NCBI RefSeq assembly: GCF_900199205.1
Contig: NZ_OBMJ01000001.1
Location: 3,971,001-4,035,000 of the forward strand
Reading direction: 5' to 3'
DNA: 64,000 bases
Source: Streptomyces sp. 1331.2
GTDB lineage: Bacteria; Actinomycetota; Actinomycetes; Streptomycetales; Streptomycetaceae
The translations under genes and the position numbers were made by a program. Positions 1-8,523 of the stretch are shown here, in pieces. Numbering within the stretch: position 1 is the stretch's first letter; the number at the start of each line of letters is the position of its first letter. The notes beneath the pieces are model-generated. The model worked only from the letters and a program-made list of their open reading frames with translations, was not told where the DNA came from and did no database searches.

Positions 1-873
1 GCCCACCGGCTGGCCACCGCGGCCGGGCGACGGTTGGACGACGCCCGCCCCTGGGTGGACGCCCGACTGCCCGACGGCACCCGGCTGCACGCCGTGCTGC
101 CGCCGATCGCGGCGGGTTGCACGCACATCTCGCTGCGGGTCTGGCGGCCCAAGCCGTTCACGCTCGACGAGTTGGTGGCGGGCGGGGCGCTGCCGCCGGA
201 GGGCGCCGAGCTGCTGGCCGGCATCGTGCGGGCGCGGCTGTCGCTGCTGGTCTCCGGCGGGACGGGCTCGGGCAAGACCACCTTGCTCGCGGCGCTGCTC
301 GGCCTGGTCGGGTCGGACGAACGGATCGTGGTCGCCGAGGACTCCGCGGAGCTGCGGCCGGCCCATCCACACGTGGTGCGGCTGCAGAGCCGCCCGCCCA
401 ACCAAGAGGGCCTGGGCGAGTTCACCCTTCGGGACCTCGTCCGCCAGGCGCTGCGGATGCGCCCGGACCGGCTGGTGATCGGGGAGGTCCGCGGGGCCGA
501 AGTGTCGGACCTGCTGGCGGCGTTGAACACCGGGCACGAGGGCGGCTGCGGCACCGTCCACGCCAACACTGCGGCGGACGTGCCGGTCCGGCTGGAGGCC
601 CTGGGGTCGCTCGCGGGGCTCGACCGGCCGGCCCTGCACAGCCAACTGCGGGCCGCGCTCGACGTGGTGGTGCACCTGGTCCGGGATCCGGGCTCGGGGC
701 GGCGCCGGGTGGCGGAGATCCACACGCTGGCCGGGGACCGCGACGGGCTGGCGGTTACCACGCCCTCGGTGGCCTTCCCGCCGAAGGGCGGCCTGGTGCG
801 CGGGGCGGGCTGGGCGCGGCTGGTCGGGCTGTTGGCGGCACGTGGTGTGGCGCTCGGGGCGGGGGCGTCGTGA
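1..873 (+). CDS. TadA/CpaF-family secretion ATPase (5' partial)
   Basis: Hexameric cytoplasmic ATPase that powers a Tad/Flp-type pilus or type II-like secretion machine. The reading frame is open from the first base, so the N-terminal part lies upstream of the window. Visible motifs are a Walker A (GGTGSGKTT, about residues 84-92 of the visible part), an acidic Walker B region (RLVIGEVRGAE) and the histidine box GGCGTVHANTA typical of VirB11/GspE-type ATPases. Its stop overlaps the GTG of the next small gene, and tadB/tadC-like genes follow, which fits a single Tad operon. Family assignment is firm; the substrate is not visible. Confidence 0.93.
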   Translation, partial: AHRLATAAGRRLDDARPWVDARLPDGTRLHAVLPPIAAGCTHISLRVWRPKPFTLDELVAGGALPPEGAELLAGIVRARLSLLVSGGTGSGKTTLLAALLGLVGSDERIVVAEDSAELRPAHPHVVRLQSRPPNQEGLGEFTLRDLVRQALRMRPDRLVIGEVRGAEVSDLLAALNTGHEGGCGTVHANTAADVPVRLEALGSLAGLDRPALHSQLRAALDVVVHLVRDPGSGRRRVAEIHTLAGDRDGLAVTTPSVAFPPKGGLVRGAGWARLVGLLAARGVALGAGAS

Positions 874-1040
874 CGACGGTGACGACGGTGACGACGGTGG
901 CCGCGATGGCGGCGGTGGCTGCGGCCGGGCCGGTGGGACCGGGGGTGCGGGCGGTGGAGCTCGCCTTCGTCCTGCTGCTCTGCGGCTGTGCCACGGGCGC
1001 CGTGGCGCTGCTCGGCACCTGGCGGCGGAAGGGCCGATGA
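870..1040 (+). CDS. Small membrane protein in tad operon
   Basis: A 56-residue ORF whose GTG overlaps the tadA stop (GTGA). The N-terminus is encoded by three copies of the 9-mer GTGACGACG (Val-Thr-Thr repeats). One hydrophobic segment follows (VELAFVLLLCGCATGAVALL), then a basic tail (TWRRKGR). The overlap and the membrane segment favour a real, translationally coupled gene. It belongs to no family I recognise, and a mis-called spacer between tadA and tadB remains possible. Confidence 0.45.
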   Translation: MTTVTTVTTVAAMAAVAAAGPVGPGVRAVELAFVLLLCGCATGAVALLGTWRRKGR

Positions 1041-1080
1041 CGGATGGCAACGACGGATGGTGACGGAGGTCGATGGCGTG

Positions 1081-2187
1081 ATGCAGGATCAGATCGCGTT
1101 CTGTTGGGCCCTGGCGCTCTGCCTGGCGGCCGTCGCCGGGTGGCGTGCGGTGCAGGAGCGGCTGCCGGGAGGATGGCGCTCCAGACTGGTGCTCGCGGGC
1201 GGTGGGCCGCCGCTGCGGGGGCCCGGCCCCGAGCCGGAGCCGGAGTCGGTGAGGTGGGGCCGGCGGCGGGGCCGGCTGCCGGAGGCCTTGGTGCCCGAAC
1301 TGCTACTCCTGCCGGTGGGGTTGGTGGCCGGGCAGGCCACCACCTCGCCGGTGCCGGTACTGGCGGCGGCGCTGGCCGTCCCGCCGCTGCGCAGGTGGCG
1401 GCTGCGGCGGCGCAGGGCCGCGGAGGCCGGGCGGCGGGCTGCCGCTGTCGTGGAGCTCTGCGCCGGGCTGGCCGGGGAGTTGCGCAGCGGGGCGACGCCG
1501 GAGCAGGCGCTGCACCTGGTCACGGCGAGGCTGGCCGCCGACCGGGACGGGCTGCGCAGGCTCGGTGAGGAGCCGGTGGCACGGCTCGCGGCGGGCCGCT
1601 ACGGCGGGGACGTGTCGGCCGCGTTCCACCTGCTGGCCGAACTGCCGGGCGGGAGCGGGGCGGCAGCCATCGCGGCCTGCTGGCGGGTCGCCGCCGACAG
1701 CGGGGCGGGGCTCGCCGCCGCGCTGGACCGGGTCGCCGAGGCGCTGCGCGGGGAGCGGGCCTTGGCGGAGGAGATCGCCGGCGAGCTGGCCGGGCCGCGG
1801 GCGACGATCGCCGTCCTCGCCGCGCTGCCGGCCGCCGGGCTGCTCCTCGGCGCCGCGCTCGGGGCCCGCCCGCTGGACGTCCTGCTGCACACGCCCGTCG
1901 GGCTGGGCTGCCTCGCGGCTGGGGCTGCCCTGGAGGGGCTGGGAGTGCTCTGGACGGCGCGCATCGTGCGGTCGGCCGCCCGGGGCGCGCTGGAGGATCC
2001 TCGGGCCCGTCTTCAAGCCCCCACCGGCGGGGCGGCGTCGGGGCATGCGCGGCGCCGCGTTGTCCCCGCGCGCCGTCGGGCGCGCGACGGCACGGTGGCC
2101 CCGCTGCGGGCCGAGGAGGCGGGATGTGGGCTCTCGCGGGTGCGGCTGCGGGCCAGGGTGCTCGCGGCGAGGGCGGTGGCACGGTGA
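1081..2187 (+). CDS. TadB-like type II secretion system F-domain protein
   Basis: Integral inner-membrane platform protein of the Tad machine, about 368 residues, with an N-terminal hydrophobic segment (FCWALALCLAAVAG), a cytoplasmic T2SSF-type helical region (about residues 125-260, including GATPEQALHLV) and C-terminal hydrophobic segments. GGAGGT at 1065-1070 supports ATG 1081 or the adjacent GTG 1078. The stop overlaps the tadC-like start (TGATG). Actinobacterial homologues are very divergent, so the assignment rests mainly on hydropathy and position between the ATPase and the second F-domain gene. Confidence 0.8.
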   Translation: MQDQIAFCWALALCLAAVAGWRAVQERLPGGWRSRLVLAGGGPPLRGPGPEPEPESVRWGRRRGRLPEALVPELLLLPVGLVAGQATTSPVPVLAAALAVPPLRRWRLRRRRAAEAGRRAAAVVELCAGLAGELRSGATPEQALHLVTARLAADRDGLRRLGEEPVARLAAGRYGGDVSAAFHLLAELPGGSGAAAIAACWRVAADSGAGLAAALDRVAEALRGERALAEEIAGELAGPRATIAVLAALPAAGLLLGAALGARPLDVLLHTPVGLGCLAAGAALEGLGVLWTARIVRSAARGALEDPRARLQAPTGGAASGHARRRVVPARRRARDGTVAPLRAEEAGCGLSRVRLRARVLAARAVAR

Positions 2188-2966
2188 TGCGGGGGCTCCT
2201 CGGGGTGGCGGCCGTGGTTCCGGTCCTGGCGGCCGTGGCGGTGCGGGTGTCGGAGCTGGCGCGCGGCCGGGCGAGGCGACGGCGGGCGTTCGCCGGGGCC
2301 CGTGGGCGAGCGGAGCAGCAGAAGCGGGCGGGGCCTGTGTCGGCGGGCGTCGGCCGTCGGCGGCAGGCGGCCCTGGCCGCCGGCGCCGGGCTCGCGACGG
2401 CCCTGCTGGTCGGTGGCGGCACCGGGTTGGTCGTCGGGGCGCTGGTGGCTGTGGGGGCCCATCGCCGGCTGGCGAGGGCGCAGACACCACAGGACCGTCG
2501 GGCGGCCCGGGAGGAGGAGCTGCTCGTCAGGCAACTCCCGCTGAGTGCCGAGCTGTTGGCGGCTTGCCTCGGGTCCGCGGCGCTGCCCTCCGAGGCGGTG
2601 TCGGAGGTGGGCCGCAGTGTGGACGCGCCGATGGGGCCCCGGCTGGTGGCGATCGGGGCCGAACTGGCGCTCGGCGCACCGCCGGAGCTCTGCTGGACCC
2701 GGCTGGGCGAGCGACATCCGGCGCTCGCACCACTGGGGCGCTGCCTGATTCGGACGAGCGTCGGCGGAGCCCCCGCCGCCGGGCTGCTGATCGGGCTGGC
2801 CCAGGAGCAGCGCGCGGCGGCCGCCCGCGCGGCCCACGCCAGGGTCCGCAGAGCCGCCGTACTCGCCACCGCGCCGCTGGGGCTCTGCTTCCTCCCGGCC
2901 TTCGTACTGATCGGCGTGGTGCCGGTCGTGGTCGGCCTCACCAGCGGCTTCGCGCGGGCGATGTGA
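2187..2966 (+). CDS. TadC-like type II secretion system F-domain protein
   Basis: Second platform protein of the pilus machine, 259 residues from ATG 2187. That start overlaps the upstream stop (TGATG), a better choice than upstream in-frame starts inside tadB. It has an N-terminal membrane segment, a second near residues 60-90 (ALAAGAGLATALLVGGGTGL), the T2SSF helical domain (EELLVRQLPLSAELLAACL onward) and two C-terminal hydrophobic stretches (ATAPLGLCFLPAFVLIGVVP). TadB and TadC normally pair under the TadA ATPase. Confidence 0.82.
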   Translation: MRGLLGVAAVVPVLAAVAVRVSELARGRARRRRAFAGARGRAEQQKRAGPVSAGVGRRRQAALAAGAGLATALLVGGGTGLVVGALVAVGAHRRLARAQTPQDRRAAREEELLVRQLPLSAELLAACLGSAALPSEAVSEVGRSVDAPMGPRLVAIGAELALGAPPELCWTRLGERHPALAPLGRCLIRTSVGGAPAAGLLIGLAQEQRAAAARAAHARVRRAAVLATAPLGLCFLPAFVLIGVVPVVVGLTSGFARAM

Positions 2967-2992
2967 CCGGGCGCCGAGGCGCCGGGATGCAA

Positions 2993-3034
2993 GACACGGA
3001 CATCGAGACACGGACATCGAGACACGGACGTCGA
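2993..3034 (+). repeat. Three tandem 14-bp repeats before pilin gene
   Basis: GACACGGACATCGA occurs twice perfectly (2993-3006, 3007-3020) and a third time with one change (3021-3034). A partial fourth unit (GACGATCGA) follows. The array fills the spacer between the TadC-like stop and the ribosome-binding site of the pilin-like gene. Confidence 0.9.
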
Positions 3035-3059
3035 GACGATCGAGAGACAGGAGAGATCC

Positions 3060-3332
3060 ATGACCGCAGTGATCGCGATCAGGCCCGGTGCCGGGCGCCC
3101 GCTCCGGCGGCTGCTGGGGGCGTGGCGGCGGAGGAGCCGCTGGGCGGCCCTCCGGTTGAGCGGGCTGGCCCGGGGCCGGGGCCGGTCGGACGCCGGGATG
3201 ACCACGGCCGAGTACGCCATCGGGACCTTGGGCGCGTGCGCCCTCGCGGCCGTGCTCTACAAGGTGGTGACCAGCGACGCCATCACGGGAGCGCTGACCG
3301 AGACGCTCCAACGGGCACTCCATGCCGGGTGA
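3060..3332 (+). CDS. DUF4244 Flp-pilin-like small membrane protein
   Basis: A 90-residue protein with a basic N-terminal half, then the conserved block DAGMTTAEYAIGTLGACAL and a hydrophobic helix. This matches the actinobacterial DUF4244 family found in Tad loci. The G-M-T-T-A-E-Y arrangement resembles the prepilin-peptidase site and Glu+5 of Flp pilins, so it is probably the pilin subunit (inference from motif and context). GGAGAG about 6 nt before ATG 3060 serves as ribosome-binding site. Its end overlaps the TadE-like start by 11 nt. Confidence 0.88.
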   Translation: MTAVIAIRPGAGRPLRRLLGAWRRRSRWAALRLSGLARGRGRSDAGMTTAEYAIGTLGACALAAVLYKVVTSDAITGALTETLQRALHAG

Positions 3333-3762
3333 TCGGGCGGTGCGTGGGGTCGGCCGGTCGTCGCCGTGGCGGCCTGGCCGGCGGGGCGACGGGGGCTTCG
3401 TCACCGCGGAGACGGCGGTGGTCCTGCCGGCACTCGTGCTGCTCGCGGGGATGCTGATCTGGGGCGTGCTCGCGGCGGCCGCGCAGATCCGCTGCGTGGA
3501 CGCGGCCCGGATCGGGGCCAGGGCCGCCGCCCGCGGGGAGGCGGACGCCGCCGAACTCGCCCGCGCGGCGGCCCCGGCGGGCGCCCGGGTCCGGGTGGTG
3601 CCGGCGGCCGACACCGTGCGGGTGGACGTGGACGCGCCCTGCGCGGGGCCGGGAAGGGTCGGCCGGCTGTTGACGGTGCGGGTCGGCGCAGGGGCCGTGG
3701 CGGCCCGGGAGGACGTGCTGGTGGGAGTCACGGAAGGAGGCGGTGGCGGATGGCCGACCTGA
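3322..3762 (+). CDS. TadE-family pseudopilin-like protein
   Basis: A 146-residue TadE-like protein: short basic N-terminus, the prepilin-like block GFVTAETAVVLPALVLLAGM (about residues 25-44), one transmembrane helix, then a soluble region. TadE proteins are minor pilins or assembly factors of Tad pili. ATG 3322 lies inside the end of the pilin-like gene, so the two are probably translationally coupled. Confidence 0.88.
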   Translation: MPGDRAVRGVGRSSPWRPGRRGDGGFVTAETAVVLPALVLLAGMLIWGVLAAAAQIRCVDAARIGARAAARGEADAAELARAAAPAGARVRVVPAADTVRVDVDAPCAGPGRVGRLLTVRVGAGAVAAREDVLVGVTEGGGGGWPT

Positions 3763-4265
3763 CCGGGCCGAGGACGGCCGCGCAGTGGGTGGCCCGGGCC
3801 TGTGCGGTCCGTACGGCCCGTGCGCGGGCGGCCGCGGCGGGCGGTCGGGGGCCGGACACCGGCTCGGCGACGGTCTGGCTGCTCGCCCTGGCGGTGCTGG
3901 GCACGGCGGTGTTCGCCGGGACGATCGCGGTCGGCTCGGTGGTCGCGGCCCGGCACCGGGCCGAGTCGGCGGCCGACCTCGCGGCGCTGGCCGCGGCGGA
4001 CCGGCTGCTGCTGGACGAGGACGGCGGCTGCGCCCGGGCTGCCGGGATCGCCGCCGCCCAGGGCGCGAGCCTGGTGTCCTGCGCGGTGGACCAGTCGGCG
4101 GACGCCGTCGAAGTGGTGGCCGAGGTGAGGGTCGGCGGGCTCCCGGCGCGGCTGTCGGTCGGCCCGGCGCGGGCGAGGGCCCGGGCCGGACCGGTCCGGG
4201 CTCCGGTCACCGCCGCCGAGGACGGCCTCGGCGGGGCTCCGAGCAGTGCGGCGGCGGCCTCATGA
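3750..4265 (+). CDS. TadE-like protein of helicase/secretion neighbourhood
   Basis: A 171-residue protein with the pattern G-S-A-T-V-W-x-L-A near residue 40, one hydrophobic helix (LALAVLGTAVFAGTIAVGSV), then AARHRAESAADLAALAAAD, typical of the TadE/G-like family known to sit next to a DECH-box helicase. It starts at ATG 3750, overlapping the preceding gene, with GGAGG 9 nt upstream. Its stop overlaps the convergent helicase stop by 6 nt. Probably a minor pilin-like component. Confidence 0.85.
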   Translation: MADLTGPRTAAQWVARACAVRTARARAAAAGGRGPDTGSATVWLLALAVLGTAVFAGTIAVGSVVAARHRAESAADLAALAAADRLLLDEDGGCARAAGIAAAQGASLVSCAVDQSADAVEVVAEVRVGGLPARLSVGPARARARAGPVRAPVTAAEDGLGGAPSSAAAAS

Positions 4266-6653
4266 ATCGCGTGGCACGTCGCCGGTCTGCGCTCCGCCGG
4301 CCGGGGGCTCGGCCGCCCCGGCCTCCTCCACCGAGGCGCCGGGCGCCCCGGCCAGCAGGACGTCGAGGATCCGGACGGCGGCCGCCTTGTCCAGCGGGTC
4401 GTTTCCGTTGCCGCACTTGGGCGATTGGACGCAGGACGGGCAGCCGCGCTCGCACTCGCAGGAGGCGATCGCTGAGCGGGTGGCCGTCAGCCACTCGACC
4501 GCCCGCTGGAAGCCGCGTTCGGCGAAGCCGGCCCCGCCCGGGTGGCCGTCGTAGACGAACACGGTCGGCAGCCCGGTGTCCGGGTGCAGCGGGACGGAGA
4601 CACCGCCGATGTCCCACCGGTCGCAGGTGGCGAACAGCGGCAGCAGGCCGATCGAGGCGTGCTCGGCGGCGTGTGCGGCGCCGGGGAGCTGGTCGAGCGG
4701 GATGTCCGCGTCGAACAGTTGGTCCTCGGTGACGGTCCACCAGACCGCACGGGTGCGCAGCGTCCGGGGCGGCAGGTCCAGCTTGGTCTCGCCCATGATC
4801 TCCCCGGTGGAGATCCGCTTCCGGAGGTAGCCGACCACCTGGTTGACCACCTCCACCGAACCGAAGCTGAGCCGGCCCTCGCCCCATTCCACGGTGGTGT
4901 CGGTGCCGAGGACGGAGACGGAGGTGATGTCGCGGGCGGCCGTGGTGTACGGCGGGTCGGCCGGTTGCACCAGGGCGACGGAGTTCTCCAGGTCGAGCTC
5001 CCGGACCAGGTAGGTGCGGCCCTGGTGGAGGTGGACGGCCCCGGTGTGGACAGCGGTGTGCGAGGCGGCGGCGTCCACCGTGCCGAGCAGTCGACCGGTG
5101 TCGGCCTCGACGATCTGCACCGGGCTGCCGCCGCTGCCGCGCAGGTCCACAGCGTCGGCCGCGCGCTCCCGGCGGGTCCAGTACCAGGATCCGTCGCTGC
5201 GCCGGCGCAGCAGGCCGCGCCGTTCCAGGACGGGCAGCAGCGGTGCGGTGGAGGGCCCGAACAGGTCCAGGTCGGCGTCGGTGAGCGGGAGTTCGGCGGC
5301 GGCCGCGCACAGGTGCGGGGCGAGCACGTGCGGGTTGTCGGGGTCGAGCACGGTGGCCTCGACGGGCGCCGCGAACAGCGCTTCCGGGTGGTGCACCAGG
5401 TAGGTGTCCAGCGGGTCGTCCCGGGCGATCAGGACGGCCAGCGCGCCCTGGGCCTCGCGGCCCGCCCGGCCCGCCTGTTGCCAGAGCGAGGCCCGGGTGC
5501 CGGGGTAGCCGGCCATCAGGACGGCGTCGAGGCCGGAGATGTCGACGCCGAGTTCGAGAGCGGAGGTGGAGGCGAGGCCGAGCAGTCGGCCGGTGTGCAG
5601 GGCGCGTTCCAGGGCCCGGCGTTCGTCGGCCAGGTAGCCGCCGCGGTAGGCGGCCACCCGGTCGGCGAGCGGCCGGGGGAGCTGGTCCTGGGTCTGCAGG
5701 GCGACGAGTTCGGCTGCCCGCCGGGAGCGGACGAACACCACGGTGCGGGTTTCCCGCTCGACGAGGTCGGTGAGCAGGTGGGCCGCCTCGGCGGTGGCGG
5801 TGCGGCGGACGGGTGCGCCGTGCTCGCCGACGTTCTCGGTCAGCGGGGGCTCCCAGAGGCCGAAGACCATCGGCCCGCGCGGCGAGGCGTCCTCGGTGAC
5901 GGCCACGGCGGGCAGGCCGGTGAGACGCCGGGCGGTGGCGGCCGGGTCGGCGGTGGTGGCGGAGGCCAGCAGGAAGGCGGGTGACGAACCGTAACGGGCG
6001 CAAATGCGGCGCAGTCGGCGCAGCACCTGGGCGACGTGCGAGCCGAACACGCCCCGGTAGCTGTGGCACTCGTCGACGACCACGTAGCGCAGTGCCTTGA
6101 GGAAGGAGGCCCAGCGGGCATGGCCGGGCAGGATGCCCCGGTGCAGCATGTCCGGGTTGGTGAGCACGTAGGAGGCGTACTGGCGGACCCACTCGCGCTC
6201 CTCGGGCGGGGTGTCGCCGTCGTACAGGGCGGCCCGGACCCTCGGCGGGGCGAGTTCGGCGGCCCGGCGGCGCTGGTCGGCGGCGAGCGCCTTGGTCGGT
6301 GCCAGGTAGAGCGCGGTGGCTCCGCGGCCGTTGCGGGCCTCGGTGCCGTCCAGCAGGTCGCTGAGCACCGGGGCCAGGTAACCCAGCGACTTGCCCGAGG
6401 CGGTGCCTGTGGCGATCACCACAGTCTGACCGCTTTTGGCCAGGTTCATCGCTTCCGCCTGGTGCGCCCAGGGCTGCTCCACCCCGACGGCGAGCGCCGA
6501 GGCCACGATCTCCGGGCGGATCGACTCGGGCCACGGCGCATAACGCGCAGGTCGGGCGGGAAGGTGCTCCGTATGGGTGAGCCGGTCGGACCGCCCCCGG
6601 CCGGTGGCCAGGGTCGTGAGCAGTGCCTCGGGCGGGCTGTGTCGGGGCGGCAT
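4260..6653 (-). CDS. DECH-box ATP-dependent helicase with DUF1998
   Basis: A 797-residue superfamily 2 helicase of the actinobacterial DECH type. From ATG 6653: Q-like region PWAHQAEA (about 61-68), Walker A ATGTASGKS (about 81-89), DECH Walker B (VVDECHSY), SAT motif (LASATTADP), a helicase C domain ending QQAGRAGREAQG, and a C-terminal DUF1998 region with a four-cysteine cluster (CECERGCPSC followed by C-G-N) that probably binds metal. Homologues act in DNA repair or metabolism. In-frame starts upstream are rejected because they extend into the bldG promoter region. Confidence 0.93.
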   Translation of the reverse strand: MPPRHSPPEALLTTLATGRGRSDRLTHTEHLPARPARYAPWPESIRPEIVASALAVGVEQPWAHQAEAMNLAKSGQTVVIATGTASGKSLGYLAPVLSDLLDGTEARNGRGATALYLAPTKALAADQRRRAAELAPPRVRAALYDGDTPPEEREWVRQYASYVLTNPDMLHRGILPGHARWASFLKALRYVVVDECHSYRGVFGSHVAQVLRRLRRICARYGSSPAFLLASATTADPAATARRLTGLPAVAVTEDASPRGPMVFGLWEPPLTENVGEHGAPVRRTATAEAAHLLTDLVERETRTVVFVRSRRAAELVALQTQDQLPRPLADRVAAYRGGYLADERRALERALHTGRLLGLASTSALELGVDISGLDAVLMAGYPGTRASLWQQAGRAGREAQGALAVLIARDDPLDTYLVHHPEALFAAPVEATVLDPDNPHVLAPHLCAAAAELPLTDADLDLFGPSTAPLLPVLERRGLLRRRSDGSWYWTRRERAADAVDLRGSGGSPVQIVEADTGRLLGTVDAAASHTAVHTGAVHLHQGRTYLVRELDLENSVALVQPADPPYTTAARDITSVSVLGTDTTVEWGEGRLSFGSVEVVNQVVGYLRKRISTGEIMGETKLDLPPRTLRTRAVWWTVTEDQLFDADIPLDQLPGAAHAAEHASIGLLPLFATCDRWDIGGVSVPLHPDTGLPTVFVYDGHPGGAGFAERGFQRAVEWLTATRSAIASCECERGCPSCVQSPKCGNGNDPLDKAAAVRILDVLLAGAPGASVEEAGAAEPPAGGAQTGDVPRDS

Positions 6654-6874
6654 GAGGACCCAGTGTGTCACCGGCGTGACGGAGAATCGTCGTAAGCCAT
6701 CGTGCGGGCATGGTCGCAGGTGGTTGAATGTGGCCGTGACGGCCGTACGGCCGTGGGTCGCAGCGCTGAGGCTCGCCACGCGTGGCTGGGCGCGCCCGGG
6801 CTCGCGACCATGCGGTGGCGGCCGTCCGGCCGAGGATCGCACATGACGTAGCAAGGCAAGGTGCTGGAGGTTCC
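6654..6874 (+). promoter_or_regulatory. Divergent control region of bldG and helicase
   Basis: A 221-bp region between the leftward helicase and rightward bldG that must hold both promoters. No confident -10/-35 pair is visible. The bldG start is preceded by GGAGG at 6866-6870, four bases before GTG 6875. Confidence 0.45.
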
Positions 6875-7216
6875 GTGGACCTGTCCCTGTCGACCCGTTC
6901 AGTCGGCGATCGCACGGTCGTCGAGGTTGGCGGCGAGATCGATGTGTACACCGCCCCGAAGCTGCGGGAGCAGCTGGTCGAGCTCGTCAACGACGGCAAG
7001 TACCACCTCGTCGTCGACATGGAAGGCGTCGACTTCCTCGACTCGACCGGCCTGGGTGTGCTGGTGGGCGGTCTGAAGCGGGTGCGCGCCCACGAGGGCT
7101 CGCTGCGCCTCGTCTGCAACCAGGAGCGCATCCTGAAGATCTTCCGCATCACCGGACTGACCAAGGTCTTCCCGATCCACACCTCGGTGGACGACGCGGT
7201 CAACGCGACCGACTGA
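6875..7216 (+). CDS. bldG: BldG anti-sigma factor antagonist (STAS domain)
   Basis: A 113-residue single STAS-domain protein. It contains [20 protein letters not shown] and the phosphorylation-site block [14 protein letters not shown], whose serine is phosphorylated by anti-sigma kinases. The sequence is recognisable as almost identical to Streptomyces BldG, which is needed for aerial mycelium formation and antibiotic production and acts in a partner-switching network with several anti-sigma factors. GTG 6875 gives the family length exactly. The anti-sigma gene lies downstream, as in other streptomycetes. Confidence 0.97.
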   Translation: MDLSLSTRSVGDRTVVEVGGEIDVYTAPKLREQLVELVNDGKYHLVVDMEGVDFLDSTGLGVLVGGLKRVRAHEGSLRLVCNQERILKIFRITGLTKVFPIHTSVDDAVNATD

Positions 7217-7222
7217 CGCGGC

Positions 7223-7247
7223 CGGGCCGGCCCTCGTGGCCGGCCCG
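7223..7247 (+). terminator. Hairpin between bldG and anti-sigma gene
   Basis: A 10-bp perfect stem (7223-7232 with 7238-7247) and a 5-nt loop, seven bases after the bldG stop. It could end or attenuate transcription. From memory, S. coelicolor bldG gives both a monocistronic and a longer co-transcript with the next gene, which a leaky hairpin here would explain. Confidence 0.55.
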
Positions 7248-7375
7248 CCCGTTCTTCGCGTCCGGGCCGGCCGGGCCCGCGCGGCCCGGTGGGTCCCGGC
7301 CGCCTCTGGGCCGGTCCCGTCCGGCCCGCATGGGCCGAACCTCCGGCCCCGGTCGGAGCACCCCGAGGGGGAGAG

Positions 7376-7795
7376 ATGGCAACCGTCGAACTTCGATTCA
7401 GCGCGCTTCCCGAGCACGTGCGGACGGCCCGGTTGGTCGCCGCGGCCGTCGCCAGACGGGCCGGGGTCGACGAGTCGGTGCTCGACGAGGTACGGCTCGC
7501 GGTCGGTGAGGCGTGCTCCCGAGCGGTCGGCCTGCACCAGCGTGGCGGCATCGGCGGCACGGTGAGGGTCGCGCTGACCGACCAGGAGAAGCGTTTCTTC
7601 ATCGAGGTCGAGGACGAGGCCGGCCCCGCCACCGTCCCGTCCTCCGGGGCCGCCGAGGGCGGCGACCCGGACGAGGACACCCTGGGCCTCGCCGTGATCA
7701 CTGGTCTGGTCGAGGACCTGGAGGTCACCAACGGCACGGACGGTGGCGTGATCCGGATGAGCTGGCCGGTTTCGGTCGCCTCCGTGGCGGTCTGA
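7376..7795 (+). CDS. Anti-sigma factor, HATPase (SpoIIAB/RsbW-like)
   Basis: A 139-residue GHKL ATP-binding protein. It has a REG-type N-box (DEVRLAVGEACSRAV), a D-x-A-G-P segment (VEDEAGPATV) and the G2 region DTLGLAVITGLVEDLEV. Such proteins bind sigma factors and phosphorylate STAS antagonists. Its place after bldG matches the BldG-controlled anti-sigma gene (called apgA in S. coelicolor). ATG 7376 has GGGGAGAG just upstream. The N-box is atypical because the usual Asn is replaced by Ala (GEACS), so kinase activity may be weak. Confidence 0.88.
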   Translation: MATVELRFSALPEHVRTARLVAAAVARRAGVDESVLDEVRLAVGEACSRAVGLHQRGGIGGTVRVALTDQEKRFFIEVEDEAGPATVPSSGAAEGGDPDEDTLGLAVITGLVEDLEVTNGTDGGVIRMSWPVSVASVAV

Positions 7796-7970
7796 GCGTT
7801 CGCTTCCACGCGCGGCCCGGTTCTCCGGGGGTTCCGGGGACCGGGTTTCGGCGGCCCACGGCGTCCAGCCCTTGGGCGCGCGTTGACACCAGGCGGACCC
7901 CGGCGGTTCCCTGCTTCCGGCACGACCGGGTCCGATCGCTGATCGGACCTCGTCGCGGAAGAGGAAGTCC

Positions 7971-8339
7971 ATGCGGATACGCATCCTGTGGCCGGCCGGG
8001 CAGGCGACCGCCACGCTGGCGGCCACCCCCACCACCGAAGCGCTCTGGGCCGAGCTGCCGATCGACTCGTCGGCGAGCACCTGGGGCGAGGAGGTCTACT
8101 TCGGTACGCCCCTGAGTGTGCCGCGCGAGGACGGTGCCCGACAGGTCGTGGAGCCCGGCACGGTCGCCTTCTGGACCGACGGGGACAGCCTCGCGCTGCC
8201 GTACGGGCCGACCCCGGTCTCGCGGGCCGGTGAGTGCCGGCTGGCCAGCCCCTGCAACGTCCTCGGCGCCCTGGACGGGGACGCCGGGGTGCTGCGCACC
8301 GTACGGCCGGGCGACCCGATCCGGGTCGAGCGGGCCTGA
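7971..8339 (+). CDS. Cyclophilin-like fold protein
   Basis: A 122-residue cytosolic protein with the conserved blocks of the TM1367-type cyclophilin-like family: WGEEVYFGTPL, VEPGTVAFWTDGDSLALPYG and the C-terminal PGDPIRVE. The molecular role of this family is unknown, and it lacks proven prolyl isomerase residues. GGAAGAGGAAG about 6 nt before ATG 7971 is a good ribosome-binding site. It stands alone, 175 bp after the anti-sigma gene. Confidence 0.8.
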   Translation: MRIRILWPAGQATATLAATPTTEALWAELPIDSSASTWGEEVYFGTPLSVPREDGARQVVEPGTVAFWTDGDSLALPYGPTPVSRAGECRLASPCNVLGALDGDAGVLRTVRPGDPIRVERA

Positions 8340-8391
8340 GTCGCGGCCGGGGGCGGGCAGCCGGTCGAAGGGGCCGGTCGAAGGGCCGGAC

Positions 8392-8443
8392 GGAGATGCC
8401 GGGTGGAGATGCCGGGTGGAGATGCCCGGCGGAGATCACCGGC
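8392..8443 (+). repeat. Four tandem 13-bp repeats
   Basis: GGAGATGCCGGGT appears twice perfectly (8392-8404, 8405-8417), then two decayed copies (8418-8430, 8431-8443). The array lies in the 184-bp gap upstream of the lipoprotein gene. A related doublet of GGTCGAAGGG precedes it. Confidence 0.85.
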
Positions 8444-8523
8444 GGGAACCGGGAACCGGGGAGCGGACATCGGCCGTGTAGGTTCGACGACCGAAGACGA
8501 CCGAAACCGAAAGGCTTCTCCCG

